A DNA stretch of 5,278 nt, taken from the NCBI GenBank assembly GCA_021800315.1, contig JAJYZD010000246.1, positions 1 through 5,278 of the forward strand. Reading direction: 5' to 3'. This DNA comes from Bacillota bacterium (lineage in GTDB: Bacteria; Bacillota; Desulfotomaculia; Desulfotomaculales; JAJYZD01). The notes below the pieces were generated by a model that searched no databases, was not told the DNA's origin, and saw nothing but the letters and a program-made list of their open reading frames with translations. Shown here piece after piece: positions 1 to 4,730 of this stretch; positions within the stretch are counted from its first letter, which is position 1, and each line of letters starts with the position of its first letter. Both the position numbers and the translations under genes were made by a program.

Positions 1-2012
1 CGCGGATCATGATCGAAAAGCGGATCGACGGTCTGCCCGTTGTGGACGGTCAAGGGCGTCTGGTCGGCATTTTTACCAAGACCCACGCTTTCCGGGCGTT
101 GGGAATGGATATTAAGACGCCGGTCGGACGGGTAATGCAAAAAAAGGTAATAACTATCAGCGAAGACGCGACCACCGAAGAAGCATGGAAGATTAAGGTG
201 GGAAGGCTGCCGGTTGTTAACGGCCAGGGCGATCTGGTAGGCATGGTAACGAGAACCGACCTGGTGATGGGATTCCGCCGCCAGTTGCAACACGCCCTGG
301 AACAACTCGGCGCGGTTCTCAATTCCGCCCACAACAGCATCGTAGCTATCGACCGGGCCGGTAAGATTATAATCATCAACAGGGCGGCGGAACGTCTGTT
401 CGGCCTTGCGGAAAAAGATGTCCTGGGTAAACATATCAAGGATATCCTTCCCAACTCGAATTTAACCAAGGTTGTCATGAGCGGCACGGCGGAGTACGGC
501 AAAAATCTCTCTATCGGCGGCAAGGCGTTCCTGGCCAACAAGACACCGATAATGCATAACGGGGTGGCCATAGGTGCGGTCGATGTATTGCAGGATATAT
601 CCGAACTGGAAGGGATATCCCAGGAACTGGGTACGGTTAAAATGATAAACAGGGAATTGAACACCATTATCGACAGTTCTGTCGACGGCATCGTGGTGTC
701 TGACAAAGATGGTGTGATAATAAAGGCGAACGATGCCTATCGCCATATCATTGGTATCAAGGAGGATAACTTGGTTGGTCTCCCGGTAAAATGGCTAATG
801 GATCAAGGATATCTACGGGAATCGGTCACCCTGAAGGTACTGGAGAGCAAAAAAAATGAGACGATTTCCCTGCAGGTTCCTTCCGGCCGGGAGGTTATCC
901 TTACTGCCAGTCCCATTCTCGATGACGGCGGGGACGTTTACCAGATAGTGGCCAACATACGCGATCTCACGGAACTCAACAATTTATCCGAACAATTAAG
1001 CGTAAGCAACGCCCTCAACGTCAAATACAAGTCCGAGTTGGAGCGGTACCGGCAGGGGGAATTGCTGGCGGACATGGTCTTTCAGAGCGAGGAGATGGTT
1101 ACCAAGGCGGAGATGTCCATCAAGGTAGCCCAGGTCGATTCGACGGTCCTGTTGTTGGGGGAGTCGGGCGTGGGCAAGGAGGTATTCGCCAAAATCATCC
1201 ACCGGGCCAGCAAGCGCAAGGACGGTCCTTTCATCAAGGTGAGCTGCGCATCCATTCCGCCCAACCTCATTGAGTCGGAACTCTTCGGGTACGAAGGCGG
1301 CTCGTTCACCGGCTCCAAAAAGGAAGGCCGCATGGGTCTGTTTGAAATGGCCGACGGTGGAACGATCTTCCTGGACGAAATCGGTGAGGTGCCCACGGAT
1401 GTCCAGGCCAAGCTTTTGCGCGTGTTGCAGGAGCGCGAACTGTTCCGGGTGGGGGGGAGGAAACCGCTCAGCCTGGATGTCCGGGTCGTTTCCGCCACCA
1501 ACCGCGAACTGGAGGAAATGGTCAGACAGGGCACCTTCCGTCAGGACCTGTACTACCGGCTCAACGTTATTTCCATAAGGATTCCTCCTTTACGTCAACA
1601 CCGGGAGGATATTCCCCCGCTCATCCATCACTTTCTGGAGAAATTCAATGCCAAGTTCGGTTTCCATAAGAAGATAGCTTCCCCGGTCATAGGGAGGCTG
1701 GTGCACCATAACTGGCCCGGCAACGTGCGGGAGTTGGAAAATACGATAGAACGCATGGTCGTTTTGAGTACGGACGACTTGATCGATTCCGACTTCTTAT
1801 GGCCCGCGGCCGGCGACAAACAGTCCGACCAGGGTTGGCCCAGCCTGAATCTCAACGAGGTGTTGGAAGAAACGGAAAGGAATTTGATTATGCAGGTTTA
1901 CAAAGAATGCCAAAGTACCCGTAAGGCGGCCCGGATTTTGGGTGTCAATCAATCCACGGTGGTTAAAAAACTCAATAAATACTCCAGAAAGGATGCCGTC
2001 CAGCATCACTGA
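1..2012 (+). CDS. Sigma-54-dependent transcriptional activator, CBS-CBS-PAS-PAS-AAA+-HTH (5' partial)
   Basis: Enhancer-binding protein that would use ATP hydrolysis to remodel sigma-54 RNA polymerase. Numbering is from the ATG at 9. The frame is open to the window edge (first full codon at 3) and the protein begins in the middle of a CBS domain (GLPVVD at 8-13), so the true start is probably upstream and this ATG is internal. Domains: end of CBS1 (to ~30), CBS2 (~38-86), PAS1 (~96-205), PAS2 (~215-325), a short probable coiled linker (~325-355), AAA+ (~360-595) and a TyrR/Fis-like HTH (637-658). Visible AAA+ motifs: Walker A GESGVGKE (384-391), Walker B GGTIFLDE (450-457), the sensor I region VVSATNRE, an arginine-finger region FRQDLYYRLN, and sensor II WPGNVRELEN (569-578). 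The sigma-54 contact loop is GSFTGS (431-436), not GAFTGA. There is no receiver domain, so control is by ligand or redox sensing rather than phosphorylation (inference). It ends 468 bases before the mutase operon, which has a sigma-54 promoter and is the likely target. Family very sure; ligand unknown. Confidence 0.95.
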   Translation, partial: RIMIEKRIDGLPVVDGQGRLVGIFTKTHAFRALGMDIKTPVGRVMQKKVITISEDATTEEAWKIKVGRLPVVNGQGDLVGMVTRTDLVMGFRRQLQHALEQLGAVLNSAHNSIVAIDRAGKIIIINRAAERLFGLAEKDVLGKHIKDILPNSNLTKVVMSGTAEYGKNLSIGGKAFLANKTPIMHNGVAIGAVDVLQDISELEGISQELGTVKMINRELNTIIDSSVDGIVVSDKDGVIIKANDAYRHIIGIKEDNLVGLPVKWLMDQGYLRESVTLKVLESKKNETISLQVPSGREVILTASPILDDGGDVYQIVANIRDLTELNNLSEQLSVSNALNVKYKSELERYRQGELLADMVFQSEEMVTKAEMSIKVAQVDSTVLLLGESGVGKEVFAKIIHRASKRKDGPFIKVSCASIPPNLIESELFGYEGGSFTGSKKEGRMGLFEMADGGTIFLDEIGEVPTDVQAKLLRVLQERELFRVGGRKPLSLDVRVVSATNRELEEMVRQGTFRQDLYYRLNVISIRIPPLRQHREDIPPLIHHFLEKFNAKFGFHKKIASPVIGRLVHHNWPGNVRELENTIERMVVLSTDDLIDSDFLWPAAGDKQSDQGWPSLNLNEVLEETERNLIMQVYKECQSTRKAARILGVNQSTVVKKLNKYSRKDAVQHH

Positions 2013-2026
2013 TGATGACAATCATC
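2011..2026 (+). repeat. Small inverted repeat overlapping the activator stop codon
   Basis: GATGAT and ATCATC form perfect 6-base arms around the 4-base spacer GACA, starting inside the TGA stop. The stem is AT-rich and no T-tract follows, so it is a weak candidate for transcript-end structure and not a convincing intrinsic terminator. No better terminator is visible between the activator and the operon promoter. Confidence 0.3.
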
Positions 2027-2139
2027 CTTCAGGGAAGCCGTTTAGCGGGATATGGAGGCTTTGCCTAGGCGGACTGTGATGATTACCGGCATCGCGCTGT
2101 TGGAATTGTTGCAAGGCCAGGTTTTACAGTTGGGATCGT

Positions 2140-2160
2140 GAACCACGGGACGGTTCCGTC
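2140..2160. promoter_or_regulatory. Candidate activator-binding dyads (UAS) for the sigma-54 promoter
   Basis: Two overlapping perfect dyads are seen: GAACC-N7-GGTTC (2140-2156) and GACGG-TT-CCGTC (2149-2160). Their centres lie about 90-97 bases upstream of the predicted transcript start at ~2245, a typical distance for an enhancer-binding protein. Assignment to the neighbouring activator is inference. Five-base arms can occur by chance, and no second copy was found. Confidence 0.35.
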
Positions 2161-2186
2161 TGTCTGTATCCGGTATCCCTCCCGCT

Positions 2187-2212
2187 TCCGCCCGCTCCGG
2201 TAGGGGGGCGGA
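2187..2212 (+). repeat. GC-rich inverted repeat just upstream of the -24 element
   Basis: TCCGCCC (2187-2193) is complementary to GGGCGGA (2206-2212) across a 12-base spacer. The downstream arm ends five bases before the -24/-12 promoter. No T-tract follows, so terminator function is unlikely. It could be an operator that modulates polymerase access, or a transcript-end hairpin for the activator gene. The role is not known. Confidence 0.35.
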
Positions 2213-2217
2213 TCGTC

Positions 2218-2234
2218 CTGGTACGGCCCTTGCT
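2218..2234 (+). promoter_or_regulatory. Sigma-54 (-24/-12) promoter of the mutase operon
   Basis: CTGGTACGGCCCTTGCT matches the consensus YTGGCACG-N4-TTGCW at every defined position except one (T for C after the GG). The GG (2220-2221) and GC (2232-2233) are separated by exactly 10 bases, the spacing this sigma factor requires. It faces the mutase genes and lies between them and a sigma-54 activator gene, which strongly supports the call. The predicted transcript start is near 2245, giving a leader of about 236 bases. Confidence 0.85.
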
Positions 2235-2299
2235 TGAGATATAGCACAGGTTTCGAACAGCCGGTGGAAGTCTCCCGGCATATAACGGGATGTCTGTTT

Positions 2300-2317
2300 C
2301 CGGGCCGGACCGGCCGG
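2300..2317 (+). repeat. Four clustered CCGG units containing a 13-base palindrome
   Basis: CCGG occurs four times in 18 bases (2300, 2305, 2310, 2314). The core GGCCGGACCGGCC (2303-2315) is a perfect odd palindrome that could fold into a 5-bp stem with a GAC loop in the RNA, or act as a DNA operator downstream of the promoter. Role unknown. Confidence 0.45.
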
Positions 2318-2410
2318 TTACTTGAAGAAAGCCCTTTGTCCGGGTAAGGATCGCAAAAAGGAGCGTGGTAGGTTGCCTCGTTAGTTATCAGCCTGGTCTG
2401 TTAGCGGGCG

Positions 2411-2438
2411 GGCACCTCTCAAAGGGGGCCGTCACCCC
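2411..2438 (+). repeat. Two overlapping, mutually exclusive hairpins before the mutase RBS
   Basis: Hairpin A pairs GGC (2411-2413) with GCC (2428-2430) and CCTC (2415-2418) with GGGG (2424-2427), with one bulged A, one G-T wobble and a TCAAA loop. Hairpin B pairs GGGG (2425-2428) with CCCC (2435-2438) around a 6-base loop. Both use the same G-run, so only one can form at a time. No T-tract follows either. Confidence 0.35.
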
Positions 2439-2447
2439 GGTAACCTG

Positions 2448-2460
2448 ATATTAATAATAT
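2448..2460. repeat. AT-only 13-base palindrome directly upstream of the mutase RBS
   Basis: ATATTAATAATAT is a perfect odd palindrome in otherwise GC-rich DNA, ending three bases before the Shine-Dalgarno. It may keep the ribosome-binding site unstructured. It also contains a TAA in frame with the mutase, which blocks any upstream start. Confidence 0.4.
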
Positions 2461-2462
2461 AA

Positions 2463-2471
2463 GAGGGAAGG
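2463..2471 (+). promoter_or_regulatory. Ribosome-binding site deciding the TTG start of the mutase large subunit
   Basis: GAGGGAAGG, a purine-rich Shine-Dalgarno, ends nine bases before TTG at 2481. An in-frame TAA at 2460-2462, with no start codon between it and 2481, makes TTG the earliest possible start. Confidence 0.75.
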
Positions 2472-2480
2472 GTAGATACG

Positions 2481-4247
2481 TTGGAAGAAAAACAGACGGG
2501 TGAAAACAAGACGACAAGGGATATATTGCAAGAGAGGGTGAAAAAGACCGGTATTCCCCTGTATAATCCCGAAGCGCTGGGCAAACTGCGGGACCGGTTC
2601 GCGCAATGGAAGGATACGGCGGTGCGCCCGGCGGACCGGGAAAACTGGCATGCCGTGCCCCGGACGGTGCTTGGTTCCGAGGTGCCCAGGGAACTGGTCT
2701 ACACTCCTCTGAGCAACCCGGGTTTCGACTACCAGGAAGAGTTGGGCAACCCGGGACAGGAACCGTTCGCCCGGGGCATCCACAGCAACATGTACCGGGG
2801 CAGGCCGTTTACGCAGCGGCAACTGGTCGGTTTCGGCGCTCCCGAAGATACGAACGCCAGGATAAAGTTTCTTTTGGAACACGGGGCCACGGGCGTAAAC
2901 CTGCTTTTCGATATGCCCACCATCCAGATGTACGACAGCGACGACCCGATGTCCAAAGGCTCCGTGGCTTCCTGCGGCGTCTGCATCGATACGGTCGAAG
3001 ACTGGGACCGGTTGTTCGAGGGGTTGGACCTGGCCAGGGAAACCGTGTCCATCGTCACCCACTATCCTTCCAACACCGCCATCCTGTTTCCGATGTACCT
3101 GGCGCTCGCCGAGCGGCGGGGCATTCCCTGGGACCAGTTGAAGGGCAGTGTCCAAAACGACGTCACGATGGAGGAAGTGGTTCGCAACGCGGCCGAGTAC
3201 ATTCCGCCGCGCGATTGCTTCCGGATCGAATGCGACAATATCGAATTCATCCGGCAACACGTCGCGCGCTGGAACTTCATCACCATCAACGGCTACAACC
3301 TGCGGGAATTCGGTACGTCCGGCGTTACCGAGATGGCGGTCGCCCTCTCCCACGCCATGGCCATCCTGGACGAAATGCTCAAGAGGGGGCACGAGGTCGA
3401 CTGGGTCGGCGAGCGCCTGGCCTTTTTCTGGTCGGTGGCCATGGACGTCTTCGAGGAGGTCGCCCGTTTGCGGGCGGTACGAAGACTCTGGTACAAGATC
3501 ATGAAGTACAAATACGGGGCGACCAATCCCCGGTCGATGTGGATGCGGTGCCACGTGCAAACCTCCGGTATCAGCCTGGTGCGCGAAGAGCCGCTCAACA
3601 ACATCGTGCGTTCCGCCTATGAAGCCCTGGCCGCCGTGATGGGCGGCGTACAGTCCCTGCACGTCGATTCCTACGACGAAGCCTACGCCGTTCCGTCCGA
3701 GGAGGCTTCGCTCCTGTCCCTGCGGACCCAGCAGATCATCGAGCACGAAACCGGGGTAACCAGCGTCGTCGATCCGATGGGCGGGTCGTTCTACGTGGAG
3801 GCCCTCACCAATGAAATGGAGCAGCGGATCCTTGACGAGATCACGGAGATTGAAGAACACGGCGGCTATGTGGAGGCGCTCGGCAACGGGTTCCTTTTGC
3901 GGAAAATCTACGAGTATTTTTACGGCGAGCAGAAGAAACTCGAGAGCGGCGAGATAGAGATCGTGGCCCATAACTGGCAGAAGAGCACGCGGGGGGAGGA
4001 GTTTGAGGCTTTCCGGTACCCGGAAGACGCCGAGCGCAAGCAGATTGAAAGGCTCGCCGAATTTAAGATGGAGCGTGATGCCCGGCAGGTGGAGAAGTCG
4101 TTGAAAGATCTGAAAGACGCCTGTATCTCAGGCGCGAATATCGTGCCTTATACCGTGAATTGCGCCAGGGCTGGTTGCACGGTAGGCGAGCAATGGAAGG
4201 TGTTTAAAGAGGCTTTCGGGCTATGGGTCAGGCCGAAACTGTTCTAG
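2481..4247 (+). CDS. B12-dependent acyl-CoA mutase, large (catalytic) subunit, methylmalonyl-CoA mutase family, atypical active site
   Basis: 588 residues forming the substrate-binding TIM-barrel half of an adenosylcobalamin-dependent acyl-CoA mutase, a radical 1,2-rearrangement of the carbon skeleton. It lacks a B12 domain, as in the split ICM/HCM-type enzymes; that domain is the next gene. Family hallmarks: RGRPFTQRQ (106-114), FDMPT (143-147), QND (225-227), NPRSMWMRCHVQTSG (ends 363), QSLHVDSYDEA (391-401), DPMGGSFYVE (431-440). Aligned by eye to P. shermanii MutB, Arg82, Thr85, Arg87, Gln197, Arg207 (R235), His328 (H358), Gln330 (Q360) and Glu370 (E400) are kept. However Tyr89 is Leu115, Tyr75 is His101, Ser114 is Asn140, Ala116 is Leu142, His244 is Asn273 and Asn366 is Asp396. 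These positions contact substrate or the adenosyl group, so the usual methylmalonyl-CoA activity is doubtful. R235 may hint at a carboxylated substrate. The TTG start is fixed by a strong RBS. It is first gene of the operon behind a sigma-54 promoter. Family sure, substrate unknown. Confidence 0.95.
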   Translation: MEEKQTGENKTTRDILQERVKKTGIPLYNPEALGKLRDRFAQWKDTAVRPADRENWHAVPRTVLGSEVPRELVYTPLSNPGFDYQEELGNPGQEPFARGIHSNMYRGRPFTQRQLVGFGAPEDTNARIKFLLEHGATGVNLLFDMPTIQMYDSDDPMSKGSVASCGVCIDTVEDWDRLFEGLDLARETVSIVTHYPSNTAILFPMYLALAERRGIPWDQLKGSVQNDVTMEEVVRNAAEYIPPRDCFRIECDNIEFIRQHVARWNFITINGYNLREFGTSGVTEMAVALSHAMAILDEMLKRGHEVDWVGERLAFFWSVAMDVFEEVARLRAVRRLWYKIMKYKYGATNPRSMWMRCHVQTSGISLVREEPLNNIVRSAYEALAAVMGGVQSLHVDSYDEAYAVPSEEASLLSLRTQQIIEHETGVTSVVDPMGGSFYVEALTNEMEQRILDEITEIEEHGGYVEALGNGFLLRKIYEYFYGEQKKLESGEIEIVAHNWQKSTRGEEFEAFRYPEDAERKQIERLAEFKMERDARQVEKSLKDLKDACISGANIVPYTVNCARAGCTVGEQWKVFKEAFGLWVRPKLF

Positions 4248-4263
4248 GAAAATTCGGAGATAG

Positions 4264-4272
4264 AAGGCGAGG
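4264..4272 (+). promoter_or_regulatory. Ribosome-binding site deciding the TTG start of the B12-binding subunit
   Basis: AAGGCGAGG ends nine bases before TTG at 4282. An in-frame TAG at 4261-4263 rules out an earlier start. The next in-frame ATG (4312) would remove the first beta strand of the cobalamin-binding fold. Confidence 0.65.
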
Positions 4273-4281
4273 CGATCTGGA

Positions 4282-4695
4282 TTGGGTTCGGAATTAAAAA
4301 CCAAGGTCTTGATGTGTTGCCTGGGCCCGGAGACGCATAACCGGGGCATTTTAACGGTCAGCAGCATGCTGCGGGAAGCCGGCCTGGAGGTTGTCTACCT
4401 GGGTAACGCTTCCCCGGAGGACGCCATCAAGGCGGCTATCGAGGAAGACGTGCAGGTGGTCGGGATAAGTTCGCTGTCCGGGGCCCATGTCAGCCTGGGC
4501 GGCGCCTTGATGGAACTGGCCCGGAAAGAGGGGTTGAGCGGGAGCATGGTATTCCTGATGGGCGGAGTCATTCCGCCGAAGGATATCCCGAGGCTGAAGG
4601 AGATGGGGTTTGCCGACGTTCTGCCCAGCGGCGCCAGCCGAAACTCCATCATCGAGTCGGTGGACAGGGCCCTGGCGGAGGTAGCCGCTTGTTGA
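4282..4695 (+). CDS. B12-binding small subunit of the acyl-CoA mutase, with ExHxxG in place of DxHxxG
   Basis: 137 residues, the usual size of a stand-alone cobalamin-binding (flavodoxin-like) subunit such as IcmB/HcmB. It should hold adenosylcobalamin base-off/His-on against the large-subunit barrel. The lower axial histidine is H19, in ETHNRG (17-22); the next motifs are SSL (63-65), lining the dimethylbenzimidazole tail pocket, and GGVIPP (94-99). Differences from the family: the Asp that hydrogen-bonds the axial His (MutB Asp608) is Glu17, the position of MutB Lys604 is Cys13, and the final GPGT-type loop reads PSGAS. The gene starts at TTG, 34 bases after the large subunit, and 35 bases precede the dehydrogenase gene, so all three are probably co-transcribed. 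Pairing with the preceding gene is strongly implied by order and complementarity of domains. The fold is intact, with no frameshift. Cofactor binding is very likely; the effect of Glu17 is unknown. Confidence 0.93.
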   Translation: MGSELKTKVLMCCLGPETHNRGILTVSSMLREAGLEVVYLGNASPEDAIKAAIEEDVQVVGISSLSGAHVSLGGALMELARKEGLSGSMVFLMGGVIPPKDIPRLKEMGFADVLPSGASRNSIIESVDRALAEVAAC

Positions 4696-4711
4696 GACGC
4701 CCGGACGAATT

Positions 4712-4721
4712 GGGAAGGGAG
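4712..4721 (+). promoter_or_regulatory. Ribosome-binding site of the dehydrogenase gene
   Basis: GGGAAGGGAG ends nine bases before ATG at 4731. A nearer ATG at 4726 is in another frame, so spacing and frame both select 4731. Confidence 0.65.
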
Positions 4722-4730
4722 AGTTATGGA

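Larger units (their letters stand above)
2013..2217. other. Non-coding upstream region of the mutase operon
   Basis: No credible gene is present on either strand. The open frame on the minus strand (2042-2281) has no recognisable protein features and runs through the promoter region. The stretch holds small dyads (GCCTAGGC at 2063-2070; dyads at 2140-2160) and a GC-rich hairpin (2187-2212). It is the right place for enhancer sites used by a sigma-54 activator. Confidence 0.6.
2245..2480 (+). other. Long 5' leader of the mutase operon, structured, function unknown
   Basis: This is the stretch between the predicted transcript start and the TTG start. It contains no convincing gene. Visible structure: TCCCG/CGGGA arms (2273-2277 and 2286-2290), a CCGG-rich palindrome (2300-2317), two mutually exclusive hairpins (2411-2438) and an AT palindrome (2448-2460). 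GCCCTTT (2331-2337) could pair, with two wobbles, with GAAGGGT (2467-2473), which overlaps the Shine-Dalgarno. I do not recognise the B12 box of cobalamin riboswitches, a T-box motif or a c-di-GMP riboswitch core. Regulation by the leader is only a hypothesis. Confidence 0.4.

Noticed and set aside
1451..1457. Run of seven G in the activator AAA+ domain, a possible phase-variation site
   Set aside because: The reading frame is intact, and the encoded FRVGGRK is normal for the family, so there is no sign of slippage. A sequencing check there would be sensible.
2011..2070. Intrinsic terminator after the activator gene
   Set aside because: Short stems exist (2011-2026; AGGC-TTT-GCCT near 2057-2067) but none is followed by a T-tract.
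2101..2114. Second sigma-54-like site TTGGAATTGTTGCAA
   Set aside because: Only 7 bases separate GG and GC instead of the required 10.
2322..2350. Possible sigma-A promoter TTGAAG-N17-TAAGGA
   Set aside because: The -10 matches the consensus at only about half its positions; the sigma-54 promoter upstream is far stronger. It could not be excluded as a weak secondary start.
2365..2448. Possible 27-codon leader peptide starting at GTG with AAGGAG upstream
   Set aside because: The Shine-Dalgarno lies only about one base from the GTG, the other possible start (TTG at 2373) ends after three codons, and the peptide has no regulatory codon run.
2245..2480. Cobalamin riboswitch in front of the B12-dependent mutase
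   Set aside because: I could not find a B12-box-like segment or the expected conserved core, and such riboswitches normally control B12 synthesis or transport rather than AdoCbl-dependent mutases.
2606..3622. 338-residue open frame on the + strand, inside the mutase gene in another frame
   Set aside because: Its product is low-complexity, rich in Arg, Gly and Pro, with no family features; it is a frame shadow of the mutase.
2451..3971. 506-residue open frame on the minus strand opposite the mutase gene
   Set aside because: The + strand encodes an unmistakable conserved mutase. The minus frame has no recognisable domain and is an expected by-product of GC-rich coding sequence.
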